Shown in pieces: positions 53,764-63,998 of a DNA stretch of 64,000 bases (position 1 is the stretch's first letter; each line of letters starts with the position of its first letter). The position numbers and the translations under genes were made by a program. Origin of the DNA: Closterium sp. Naga37s-1 (lineage: Eukaryota; Streptophyta; Zygnematophyceae; Desmidiales; Closteriaceae). The notes beneath the pieces are model-generated. The model worked only from the letters and a program-made list of their open reading frames with translations. It did no database searches and had not been told where the DNA came from. The stretch spans positions 206,001 through 270,000 of the forward strand of contig CANJKZ010000180.1 of assembly GCA_947471745.1 (NCBI GenBank). The letters are read 5' to 3'.

Positions 53764-54565
53764 TTGATTCAATCTATTGTGTTGTTACAAGTGCAGTGGA
53801 GCAAGGGAACAAAGGTTTCTCTATGCAATGGAAGTACAATGCGGTATGAGCGAAGGTACCGTACAAATGGAAGACTGGTATGGTAACTGAAGCATGCAAA
53901 TATCGAGAGCATGGTATAGTGCTATCACCAGGGCATTGATTAACCAGGTGAAATGCCTTGATTACCCTCACTTTCAGAGTGTTTTGTTCTTACCATAGAA
54001 GGCCGATTGTTCTTGTCAGAAAAGGTTTTACCCTGTGCTGTGCACATCAAGAACTCGCCCCGACCCCGATCTTTGAGTCGACTAAAAAATCGACGTATCA
54101 CACGTGTTCTGTTCTTGGAAGGCCGATTGTTCTCGCTCACACGAGGTTTTACCCTGTGCTGTACACATCAAGAACTCGCCCCGACCGCTCGCCCCTTCCG
54201 CTCTGTCCAAGTCACCCCCGTGACCCCCGTCCCTCTCATCTCGCCAGGCCAGCCTTAGTATCCTCTTCCCCTGTTCCTCTCGCCACTCCCTGCCTCCCTA
54301 CCCAAGTCCCCAATTGCCTTTTCCCATTCCTCACTGTCCAACTCCCCACCTGCCTTTCCCCACTCCTCACTGCCCAAATCTACCCTTGCCAATCGCCACA
54401 CCCCCCTTGTCCCTCGTGTTCCTCCCGCCACCCCTCCCAACTCAAGCCTCTTTTATCCTCCAGTCACCCCCTCCCAGCCCAAGGCCCCCCTGCATACCTC
54501 TTGTATTGTCACCCGCTCCATACCTCTTGTCTTTCGCGTTTCTGCGCATGATGGATGCATGAACA
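53764..54565. other. Spacer between two convergent LysM genes
   Basis: Holds no gene. A segment of about 70 bases (GAAGGCCGATTGTTC...CTCGCCCCGACC) is present twice, at 53998-54066 and 54118-54185, separated by TTTGAGTCGACTAAAAA (54072-54088). A C/T-rich stretch fills 54186-54530. No clear polyadenylation signal. Confidence 0.6.
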
Positions 54566-57500
54566 TTAAGGTAAACAAAGCAACATGCCAGCCCACAACT
54601 TATTCACGGTACAATCATATCCGTTATTAAGTTCCCTAAACATGTCAGTACTACGTCGGTATCTCTTGGCAATCAGCAAGCCGCATGTATCGCCGCGTTT
54701 CACAGTGTACGATCGCTTGGTTGAGCAAGTCAGGCCAGAGAACGGCCGCGAGTCAGTAGCAGCAACACAAACCTGTGAACCACCAAGAGTGGGAACATAA
54801 CGGAAGGAGAAAAACGGCTTGGCTTAGTTTAATCGGGTTTTTTTTTTACTACTGAGTAAGGAGTCACACGAGGACCCCCCAATATTCTTACAGAAGCGAG
54901 TGGAGAGGAGACACTGCACACTCAGTCCCCCCTCCCTCCCCTCTCCTTCCCCCATCCCCCCTCCCCTTCACTTCTCCCTTATTCCTTCCCCCACCACCTC
55001 CCACCCCCCCCAACCCATACGCTCAGGCCTTCCGACTCACCATGCTCATCATGTTCCCCTGCAGGGGGCTGTGTGGCAGCAGCGAGTCGCACGAGAGGCC
55101 GGGATTCATCTGGAAGAAGCGCGTGGGGGAGGCGATGCCAAACGCCCGCCACAGCTGCTGGCAGGTCTGCGGGCCTTGTAGCACAGTCACGAGCACCCCT
55201 TGGCTCGTGTAGTTGGCTAGAGGAGGGGGTGGTTGAGGGCTGGGTGTGGCTGCGGTTGGGGTGATTTGCGCGAAGAGGTTGCATGTTAGGCGGGTATTTC
55301 CCAACTCTAACCACGTTTGGTTGAAGTCTACACAGAGGAGCTGGGAAGCAGGGGGAAAGGGGCGTGGGGGGGGGGGGGGGAGAGGGGGGAGAGGAAGCAG
55401 ATAAGCGAGAGGGGGAGGGGATGTGTGAAATACGCGTCAGCCCAATTCTGACTTTTGAGGTGCCTCAAGAGTCATTTTTGTGGACCTTGAGCTTTGAGAC
55501 AACCCAAAACAGTTTATGACGGCTCACAGATTAAAGGGCGAGATTCGAAATGCAAGGATTCAGTTTGCCTTCCACAGCGACTGTGATTGGTCGCCCGCCA
55601 AACCTCCTGCAGATGGTTTTCCAAACCTTGAATTTAACACGTGAATTCAAGGTTTAAAAAACCATGTGCAGGCAGCAGGAGGAGGTCAGGTCACGCTTTC
55701 TTGCCCAACCTCTTGCAGATGGTTTTCCAAACCTTGAATTCTCGTGTTGACCCCGTTGTGTGATTCAGAGTTTGCACTTTCAATTCTCAAAGTGTTGTGT
55801 TGTGCTGCAATGTGATGCGATGCAATGCCATGTGAGACGTGATGCGATGTGAGTGACGTGATGCGATGTGACGCAATAACACTTATGAGCGGTAGAACCC
55901 ATCAAAGGCTTTAATGATTAATAATCATAGCAGGAGCAGCCGAACTAGTAGAAAATATGTGTAAGAGCGGAGCAAATGTTCACACCTGTAGCCAAACTAG
56001 CAGAAACGAGACCCTTAAAGCCCGTCAAAGAGTGCGACTGCCCGATGATATATCATTGGTGCAGCTCACCAGGGTCCCCCATATGCAATGGGGTCTGCAC
56101 CCACCTTCACCCACCTGCACCCACCTGCACCCACCTGCACCCAACTGCACCCGCCTGCACCCACTCACACACACTTCCATCCATGCTCACCTGGCCGAGC
56201 CTGGGCCCATCAGAGCAGCTGAGGGAGGGGTTGAGCGGCTGTATCTGCGTCGAGAAGAGGGCGTTGATGGAGTCACAGGTGTCACCCTGCCGGCACATTG
56301 GGGACCAGGGGAGGGAGGGGAGGCGAAGGGAAGGGGAATGGGTGCGAGAACAGAGACAGGGTCAGTAGGCAAGGCAACCCAGAGACAGTGGCGAAGAGGG
56401 TGTTGATGGAGTCACACGTGTCACCCTGCTGGCACATAGACATGGCAGGGGTAGTGAGGTGAGGGGGAGGGGGGGGAGGGAAGGACGGAGAGAGTGGAAG
56501 CAGGCGAACACAGGGACATGGGGCGAGTGGTGGTGCGATTCAAAGTGAGCAGAGAAGAGAGCTTTAGTGCCAAGTTCAAGTACCATGGCGATTACTATTT
56601 TTGAGGCGCCTCAAAAACAGAGACGAGGGCGTTAGTGCCAAGTTCAAGTGCAGTGGCGATTACATAAACGCTGGCACTCGCATAAATGCTCCACTTACAT
56701 AAACGCTGGCACTGGCACTTACATAATTGGCTGAGTACATGGCAGTGCATTGAGAGAAAGCCCGGCTGGTGACGTTAACGAGAGTGTCTACAGGGATGGG
56801 CGCTCGGCATTGGAACCCCTGCAGTGAGAACAAGGAGAGAAGGAGGATGCCCTTTGAGCTGACTCAAGTGTACATGGCAGTGCATTGAGAGAAAGCCCAG
56901 CTGGTGACGTTAACGAGAGTGTCTACCGGGATGGGCGCTCGGCACTGGATTCCCTGTAGTCGGAACAAGGCGAGACGGAGGATTGGGGTGGTTGGAACAA
57001 GGCGAGACGGAGGATTGGGGTGGTTGGAACAAGGAGAGATGGAGGATTGGGGTGGTTGGAACAAGGAGAGACGGAGGATTGGGGTGGTTGGAACAAGGTG
57101 AGATGGAGGATCGGGGTGGTTGGAACAAGGAGAGACGGAGGATTGGGGTGGTTGGAACAAGGAGAGAAGGAGGATTGGGGTGGTTGGAACAAGGAGAGAC
57201 GGAGGATTGGGGTGGTTGGAACAAGGAGAGACGGAGGATCGGGGCGGTTGGAACAAGGAGAGACGGAGGATTGGGGTGGTTGGAACAAGGAGAGACGGAG
57301 GATCGGGGTGGTTGGAACAAGGAGAGACGGGGGATTGGGGTGGTTGGAACAAGGAGAGACGGAGGATTGGGGTGGTTGGAACAACGAGAGACGGAGGATT
57401 GGGGTGGTTGGAACAACGAAAGACGGAGGATTGGGGTGGTTGGAACAACGAGAGACGGAGGATTGGGGTGGTTGGAACAAGGAGAGACGGAGGATTGGGG

Positions 57501-58844
57501 TGGTTGGAACAAGGAGAGATGGAGGATTGGGGTGGTTGGAACAAGGAGAGATGGAGGATTGGATGGGTTGGAACAAGGAGAGATGGAGGATTGGCTTTGT
57601 GAGTTCAAGAGAAGATAGAGGAGTGGATTGGTTGGAATGTGGTTAGTCTTTTAAGTCGACTCAAAAGTCAACTGGCTTTGTGAGTGCAAGAGGAGATAGA
57701 GGTGGATTGGTTGGAATGTGGTGAGTCTACACAAGGAGAGACGTTAAAGGCAAGATGGGAAGGGGTATGAGTTTGGAAGCTCAGCGGATAGAACAAGGAG
57801 AGATCGGGACGTGGCAGGCAGAACGAGTGGTGGGAAGAATGCGGGGAAAGTGAGGGGAAGTGAGGGGCAATGAGGGGCAGTGACACAATAATGGGCAATG
57901 CAGGGCAGGTGACCAGAAAGGGAGCAGTATTTTAAGGCAATGCGATTGTGCCATGTCATGCGATGTGATGTGACTTGCAAGTTGCAACCCAACCGACCTG
58001 ACTGCCTTTTGAGTCGACTCAAAAGTCACTGTGTTGTGCCCTGTATCCCAGCCTGATCGCCTCTTGTGAAACACGTCAAAAGCCTTTCAGACCTTATTCT
58101 GGCTGAGGAAGTCCGCTTGGGTGAGGCCGTAAGTGTTGAGGATGAGCGGGCATGTGAGGCCGTAGGGTGACAGGAAGGTGGGCACCCGAATCTCGGTCGA
58201 TCGCACTGCATGCATGGGGTAAGCATGCACGGGGTAAGCATGGGGTAAACAAGAGGTAGGCAGGTCATTGCAAGCAGCAAGGCCAAGCTGACGTTTGAGT
58301 TGACCCAGACGTAAGAGCAGGAAACACAAATTTTGGGTCGAAAGTGGGGCATGTGAGAGAGAGGGGCATGTGAGAGTGGTGCATGTGAGAGAGAGAGTGG
58401 GGCATGTGAGGGGTAGGCGAGGGGGCAGAGGCATGAGCTGGAAATCAAGGGCTGTGAGCAAGTAGAGCAAACCACGTGCTGCTTACCACTCATCCATGGC
58501 TTTTGGCGGACGGCATTTTCCCTTCGAGGGCAAAGGCAGGTAGTAAGCAAGCAAGGGCAAGTGTTACGCACACTGGTAACAGCGGCCGGTGCTTTTGGGG
58601 GGAAGTTCAAGAGAAGAAGGGCGAGAGGCAGAGACAGGGGGTAAAAAAAAATACCCACTTCCCCTTTGGGGTAAGAGGCAGGTAGTAAGCAAGCAAGCAA
58701 GCAAAGGCAACTGTTACGCACAGAGGTAACAGCGGGCAGTGCCTTTGGGGAAGAAATAGAAGGGGAAGAAGGGCGAGGGGCAGAGGCAGGTGTAGGAGCC
58801 ATCAACGTCGTCCATGCACACCCCCGGGGCACATGTGAAGGAAT
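54566..58844 (-). CDS. Multi-LysM protein with EGF-like exon (may join upstream lectin exons)
   Basis: Exons high to low: 58718-58844 (EGF-like: FTCAPGVCMDDVDGSYTCLC), 58093-58205 (VPTFLSPYGLTCPLILNTYG, ADFLSQNK), 56724-56818 (FQCRAPIPVDTLVNVTSRAF), 56191-56286 (GDTCDSINALFSTQIQPLNP), 55041-55340 (VTVLQGPQTCQQLWRAFGIA, FFQMNPGLSC), 54566-54772 (YTVKRGDTCGLLIAKRYRRS, LNNGYDC, stop 54566-54568). Exon-for-exon homologue of the plus-strand gene. LysM modules bind GlcNAc-type glycans and EGF modules usually stabilise extracellular proteins, so an apoplastic or cell-surface role is inferred. No signal peptide is seen in these exons, consistent with more 5' exons, possibly the lectin exons at 61096-63998 on the same strand. 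Confidence 0.78.
56598..56617. repeat. Perfect 20-bp palindrome with GCGC core
   Basis: TTTTTGAGGCGCCTCAAAAA. It separates two copies of an intronic segment (GTGCCAAGTTCAAGT...GGCGATTAC) at about 56560-56597 and 56636-56665. Confidence 0.9.
56975..57600. repeat. 32-bp minisatellite, about 19 copies
   Basis: Unit around GGTTGGAACAAGGAGAGACGG plus AGGATTGGGGT, with small variation. It starts from the acceptor-side end of a second LysM exon copy (GTCGGAACAAGGCGAGACGG near 56960), suggesting the unit was born from intron sequence just upstream of the exon. Confidence 0.92.
58007..58024. repeat. Perfect 18-bp palindrome with TCGA core
   Basis: TTTTGAGTCGACTCAAAA, identical to the copy at 49214-49231. 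Lies in an intron of the minus-strand LysM gene about 70 bases 3' of the first LysM exon. Confidence 0.92.
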
Positions 58845-59166
58845 CTGGTTAAGAGAGGGAGGGGGAGGGGGAGTGGGGGACGAGAATGGGGGGAGCAGAG
58901 TGGAAAGAGAGCAGGAGTGAGTGAGCAGCACACCATCGATGCCACACCCCACAGGGCACACGCGGAAATGAGGAGGAAGGGGAAGAAGGGGAGAGGGAAA
59001 AGGCGGTGGGAGGGGAAGGAGAGGAAAGGAGAAAAAAGGGTATTGCAAGAGTGGTCATAGAGCATTGGAGTGCACACTTTTGGAAAATTTCAAGAGAAGA
59101 AAAAAAAGAAAGAAAAGAAAGAGAGTAGGTTGATAAGGGATTTTTCAGAATCAATGAGTACGAACT

Positions 59167-59182
59167 TTTGAGAATTCTCAAA
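59167..59182. repeat. Palindrome with AATT core
   Basis: TTTGAGAATTCTCAAA, flanked by CTT and GAAC. Same design as the TCGA and GCGC versions. Confidence 0.88.
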
Positions 59183-59288
59183 GAACTTTTGCATTTTCTC
59201 AGGGGTGTTGTGAATCGAGAACGAGTGCATGCACAAACAGGGGTGTTGCGTACAATACTATGTCATCCACAAACAAACCAAAAGGGCA

Positions 59289-59430
59289 CCCACCGCACTC
59301 CACCTCTCACCCACCGCACTCCACCTCGCACCCACCGCACTCCACCTCGCACCCACCGCACTCCACCTCGCACCCACTGCACTCCACCTCGCACCTATCG
59401 CACTCCACACCTTGCCTACCGCACTCCACG
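59289..59430. repeat. 20-bp minisatellite, about 7 copies
   Basis: Unit CCACCGCACTCCACCTCGCA with minor changes toward its right end (CTATCGCACTCC, CTACCGCACTCC). Opens spurious frames. Confidence 0.9.
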
Positions 59431-59850
59431 TCTCACCAGGGAAGCAGGAGGGCAGGCCGGAGAGATGGGAAGGTTCAAAGGATGGAAGATTGAAGGGGCA
59501 CTTGCAGGAGGGCAGGAGGATAGACGGGTCCCATGGGGCAGGTGCCTTGCTGCATGCACCCATGCCACAGGGGAGCACCGGAGAACCCTTGCAGGGGTCG
59601 GTGTCTGTTTGGAAGGGGGGGCGATGAGAACGGGAAGTGGGGAGGGTGTGAGGGAGTTGGAGAGATAATTCCAGTCGTAGGAAGACATGTGAAGTGTCAC
59701 AGGGGAGCGCACAGGAGAGGCCTTGCAGGGGTTGGTTCCTGTTGAGGTGGAGAATGGGGACAAGGGGTGGGAGGGAAGGCGTTGGGGGGGAGGAGAGATG
59801 ACTCCCATAAAGCAGGTGGCTTAAGAGAGGGGGGGGATACTTGCCAACAA
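59431..59850. other. Intronic or intergenic G-rich sequence
   Basis: No gene. Contains a duplicated CTTGCAGGGGT block (59588-59600 and 59723-59735) with matching CACAGGGGAGC (59567, 59698), i.e. another diverged tandem pair. Confidence 0.5.
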
Positions 59851-60830
59851 GATGGATGGCATGGCCCTTACTCTACTCCCCCCTGGCTTTAACAAGATGG
59901 ATGGCATGGCCCTTACTCTACTCCCCCCTGGCTTTAACAAGATGGATGGCATGGCCCTTACTCTACTCCCCCCTGGCTTTAACAAGATGGATGGCATGGC
60001 CCTTACTCTACTCCCCCCTGGCTTTAACAAGATGGATGGCATGGCCCTTACTCTACTCCCCCCTGGCTTTAACAAGATGGATGGCATGGCCCTTACTCTA
60101 CTCCCCCCTGGCTTTAACAAGATGGATGGCATGGCCCTTACTCTACTCCCCCCTGGCTTTAACAAGATGGATGGCATGGCCCTTACTCTACTCCCCCCTG
60201 GCTTTAACAAGATGGATGGCATGGCCCTTACTCTACTCCCCCCTGGCTTTAACAAGATGGATGGCATGGCCCTTACTCTACTCCCCCCTGGCTTTAACAA
60301 GATGGATGGCATGGCCCTTACTCTACTCCCCCCTGGCTTTAACAAGATGGATGGCATGGCCCTTACTCTACTCCCCCCTGGCTTTAACAAGATGGATGGC
60401 ATGGCCCTTACTCTACTCCCCCCTGGCTTTAACAAGATGGATGGCATGGCCCTTACTCTACTCCCCCCTGGCTTTAACAAGATGGATGGCATGGCCCTTA
60501 CTCTACTCCCCCCTGGCTTTAACAAGATGGATGGCATGGCCCTTACTCTACTCCCCCCTGGCTTTAACAAGATGGATGGCATGGCCCTTACTCTACTCCC
60601 CCCTGGCTTTAACAAGATGGATGGCATGGCCCTTACTCTACTCCCCCCTGGCTTTAACAAGATGGATGGCATGGCCCTTACTCTACTCCCCCCTGGCTTT
60701 AACAAGATGGATGGCATGGCCCTTACTCTACTCCCCCCTGGCTTTAACAAGATGGATGGCATGGCCCTTACTCTACTCCCCCTGGCTTTAACAAGATGGA
60801 TGGCATGGCCCTTACTCTACTCCCCCCTGG
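59851..60830. repeat. 45-bp minisatellite, 22 copies, essentially identical
   Basis: The unit begins GATGGATGGCATGGCCCTTA and ends CCCCTGGCTTTAACAA. 21 periods of 45 bp plus a last one; the penultimate copy has lost one C (near 60780). I see no other substitution. Because 45 is divisible by three, several frames on both strands stay open as 15-residue repeats, but none has an initiation context or homologue. The array ends at TTTTGAGACGACTTAGAG (60832-60849). Confidence 0.95.
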
Positions 60831-60849
60831 CTTTTGAGACGACTTAGAG

Positions 60850-61095
60850 GTCGCCTCTTGCCTCCTTGAGTTGGTGCCCTCTCTCCCTCTAATCAACTCT
60901 TCCTTCCTTCAATTCAACCCCTTACCCCTTCCCCCCTCTCTCCACTTCCCTCCCTTGGCCCCTTCCCTTTCTCCCCACCTTCCCTTCTCTCCTCCTCCCA
61001 CTGCCTTCTTCCCTATGCCACGCGGCTTGCTATGCCTTCTCTCCTTCCCTCCCTCCCCACCATTGTCATCCCCTCTTCCCCCCTCTTCTCCCTAC
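60850..61095. other. Pyrimidine-rich intron or spacer
   Basis: CCCTTCC/CTCTCC-rich sequence between the 45-bp array and the donor of the lectin exon. No coding sequence seen. Confidence 0.5.
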
Positions 61096-62082
61096 CTGTG
61101 AATCGGAAGGTCCAGGAGGAGAGGGCGACGGGGGAAGGCAGGCGGCCAGGCGGGGGAGGGAGAGCAGCACTGGTGAACCCAACAAAGAGCTGCCCAAAGG
61201 ATGGCGATGCCAGGTCCGTCACACTGCTGTCACCGCTGCTGCTGCTGCTGCCGTCGTCGCCGCCGCTGCTGCTGTCGCCACCGCCGCTGCTGCTGCTTCC
61301 GCTGGTGAGAGCAGCCCCAGTGAGTGCAGCACAGAGGTCAATATCGACCTTCACGCTGCCTTTGAGAACAGGGGGGCGGTACCATCTGATCAGCATCTGC
61401 TTGCTGCTCCCGTTATAGTCAACCCTCATCTGCCACACCAACTCTGAGTCCATTGGATAAACCATCTTTGCGAAAATCGACGTCATGTTAAAATCGGTGT
61501 TAACGCCGATGTGAATATTATTTACATCGCCCATTTCTGGGTTTGCTACAGTGTCCCATTCCACAGCTACACTCCGAGCGCCGTCCGGCCAGCTGCCATT
61601 AGTGAGTCGCGTGGACGGGTCCCGGCCGTACCCCATATAAGCCCCGCCTAGGCCAATGCGCGCATGTGTGCTTATAACGAAAGCGAGCCCTTGGGAAGCG
61701 GATTTATTCATGGAAAAACCGTACTTGAAGGTGAAAGATCGAGCCATGCAGGTTGGGGGTTCGGTTGCTGTGGGTTGGGGGGGTGAAGAGGAAGGAGAGG
61801 AACGGGGGGAGCTGCGAGGATGAGGAAAGGGAGGAGGGAAGGGAGGAGGGAAGGGAGGGGAGGAGGAGGAGTAGAGGAGGGGGAGACGGCGAGGGAAGTA
61901 TATAGCTCCGGGAGAGGGTTCGTTTGATTGGCCGGTGGATGAGGCCACGTCAGCAGAGACAGAGAGGTCAGCGGCGAAGAAACGCTTCCGTGTGCTGCCA
62001 CGTGTCAGCAGGGGAGTGGCTGGCGTGATGTAGGGGAAGGAGAACGAGTCTGCCGCCCAAAACGGAAGTGGATCCTCCGCTG
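61096..62082 (-). CDS. L-type (legume-type) lectin domain 2
   Basis: Two exons: about 61893-62082 (acceptor CAGCAG) and 61096-61767 (acceptor CCACAG, donor GTAGGG). Sequence landmarks: ADSFSFPYITPATPLLTRGS, NEPSPGAIYFPRRL, ARSFTFKYGFSMN, GLAFVISTHARIGLGGAYMG, SVAVEWDTVANPEMGDVNNI, HIGVNTDF, QLFVGFTSAAL and a final WTFRFT. The order is that of legume lectins and lectin-receptor ectodomains, including the AVEWDT acidic/Asp region and the VGF.. strand. A Ser/Gly/Asp tract (GSSSSGGGDSSSGGDDG) interrupts the fold before SFGQLFVGF. Such domains bind glycans or hydrophobic ligands outside the cell. It has no own signal peptide, and lectin domain 1 lies upstream on the same strand, so both are probably one gene. 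Confidence 0.8.
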
Positions 62083-62280
62083 CTGGGGTTAAAGAAGGGG
62101 AGGGGGGGGGGAAAGGGAGGAGACAGGGGGAAAAGGGGGGAGAGAGGGTTGAAAGTGTGAGGTCATCGAACCAATCATGCCAAGTCATGGGGTGAAAGCA
62201 CGTAACCCAACGTAAAAAGGACACCATTGCGGGTATGCAACACTGCTGATGCTGATACAAATCATAACATACGCATGCCT

Positions 62281-62552
62281 GAAACTCATTTACTATGCCT
62301 GAAACTCATTTACCATGCCTGAAACTCATTTACCATGCCTGAAACTCATTTACCATGCCTGAAACTCATTTACCATGCCTGAAACTCATTTACCATGCCT
62401 GAAACTCATTTACCATGCCTGAAACTCATTTACCATGCCTGAAACTCATTTACCATGCCTGAAACTCATTTACCATGCCTGAAACTCATTTACCATGCCT
62501 GAAACTCATTTACCATGCCTGAAACTCATTTACCATGCCTGAAACTCATTTA
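62281..62552. repeat. 20-bp minisatellite, 14 copies
   Basis: Unit GAAACTCATTTACCATGCCT, nearly identical throughout; the first copy has TACTATGCCT. Lies in the presumed intron between the two lectin domains. Confidence 0.95.
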
Positions 62553-62628
62553 CCCTGGGCCACTTGCTTGTGTCGAGAAACACGAACAGATCCTATCCTA
62601 ACACAGGGATGAGCGCACCTGAACTCAC

Positions 62629-63998
62629 CCTCCCCCACTTGGAACCTCCACCCCAGCACCTCGTGCGCCTGAGCCTGCTCCGCTCCCTTGCCCGTGGCCG
62701 CAGTGAAGCCCACAAACAGCGGCGGGGGGAGCGCTGCTGCATCCGGGTCGTTCCCACCGAGCCACTCGCAGGTGTCCAGGAATGTGGTGAGCACAGCAGA
62801 GCGGGGGAGAGGAGGTGAGGGGGAGGCGGAGGAGGAGGCGGAGGCGGAGCAGGAAGTGGAGGAAGAGGAGGAGGAGGGGCGAGGGGAGAGAGGGAAGCCA
62901 GGGAAGCGAGGGAAGCGAGGGAAGCGAGGAGGGCGTCCAGAGGAGCGAGAGAGGGAGGGGGAGAGGGGAGCAGGGGAGAGCCAGAGGGTGAGCTGGGAGG
63001 AGGAGGCGTTGTATTGGATGGTGGCGAGGAGGGTTTGACCGGCGTTGAGGGAGGGAATGCCGAGGGGGTGCACGGGGGCAGAGGAGAGAGAGAGCATGCT
63101 GCCGTGCAGGTTCACCCCCACATGGTGGTCGGGGCGGTCGAAGAATTCAGGAGAAGAGGATGTGTCAAACTCCACTGCCAGGCTCCTGTGCTGCTGTGGA
63201 TGGGGGGAAAGGGGCAGGGGGGACAGCAGAGAAGCAAGGCTCCTGTGTGTCAGCATACTCTGGGGATGCAAATGTGTCGGGTTTGAGAGAGCATACCTCC
63301 AACCGGCAGGCCTACTGTGGGCGAAGACAAGACACCATCACAAACGCCATGCCCTCCCCGTGTTGAGAAACGAGATGCGAAATGCAAAGAAGCTGTTCCT
63401 GAGATGACACATACCTGAGAACACACGTACCTGAGATGACGTGTACCTGAGATGACACGTACCTGAGACGACACGAACCTGAGACGACACGTACCTGAGA
63501 TGACACGTACCTGAGATGACACCTGAGAGGACACCTACCTGATATGACACGTACCTGAGAGGACACGTACCTGAGATGACACCGCACTGGTGGAGCCGGA
63601 ATCATCAGTGCCAGTCGTACTCCCCGGTGGCAGCAGCAGGCGGCCATAGCCCAGGGAGGGCCCGGGCAGGCCGAGCGTGGGCGACGGCAGCATCACAAAC
63701 GCCAAGCCCTCGCCGCCCAGCCCGGCGGCGTTGGGGGAGGAGATGCGGAAGGCGAAGGAGGTGGAGAAGGAGAAGGGGCGGCAGGGGGAGGAGGGCGTGG
63801 CGGGGGCGAGCAGGGCGAAGGGGGCGGGGTGCAGCGCCAGGGAGACAGCGTGGCGGTCAGAGAGGGTGGTGAGGGAGAGGGAGGAGGGGTTGCGGCGGGT
63901 TGAGCCCGCTGTGAGGAGCGGGTGGGAGCTGGAGAGCGGCCAGTGGGAGAAGGACTTGAGAGGGGAGGGGTCGGCTGCAGGGCAGCGGTGGGGAGTGG
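62629..63998 (-). CDS. L-type lectin domain 1 (5' end beyond the window)
   Basis: Exons 63571->63998 and 62629-63193. The first reads RPFSFSTSFAFRISSPNAAG, GEGLAFVMLPSPTLGLPGPS, LGYGRLLLPP; the second RSLAVEFDTSSSPEFFDRPD, HHVGVNLHGSMLSL, TLLATIQYNASSSQLTLWLS, LFVGFTAATG, LGWRFQVG. Same domain order as domain 2 but with a long Ser/Arg/Pro insert after LTLWLS (62830-62960). Donor candidates at its end are GTGAGT (62628-62623) or GTGGGG slightly upstream. The gene continues to the right of the window, where a signal peptide would be expected. Confidence 0.78.
63399..63570 (-). repeat. Tandem array of splice-donor-like units
   Basis: About 12 imperfect copies of ACCTGAGATGACACGT. On the minus strand this reads CTCAG-GTACGTGTCATCT. 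The true exon end at 63571 is the first of them (GTCATCTCAG then GTACGTG), so the intron starts with a run of near-identical donor sequences. Confidence 0.82.

Larger units (their letters stand above)
55365..58700 (-). repeat. Partial exon copies in LysM introns (minus-strand gene)
   Basis: Exon 56191-56286 has an acceptor-side copy at about 56395-56440. Exon 56724-56818 is copied at about 56870-56960, right after TTTGAGCTGACTCAA (56853-56867). Its donor side (CTGGCACTTACATAA) is repeated near 56665-56725. The EGF-like exon end is copied at 58570-58650. Further duplicated intronic blocks flank palindromes at 56598-56617, 57649-57666 and 58007-58024. In 55590-55760 a GCAGATGGTTTTCCAAACCTTGAATT segment occurs twice directly and once inverted. 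Confidence 0.72.

Noticed and set aside
56864-57646. Six overlapping long frames with Trp/Gly or Pro/Ser repeats
   Set aside because: Shadows of the 32-bp minisatellite.
59851-60830. Regular direct repeats resembling a CRISPR array (also 62281-62552)
   Set aside because: Units are contiguous with no unique spacers and there are no cas genes; the context is eukaryotic introns.
59821-60847. 15-residue repeat proteins on both strands
   Set aside because: A 45-bp unit divisible by three leaves frames open without coding evidence; no start context, homology or codon bias.
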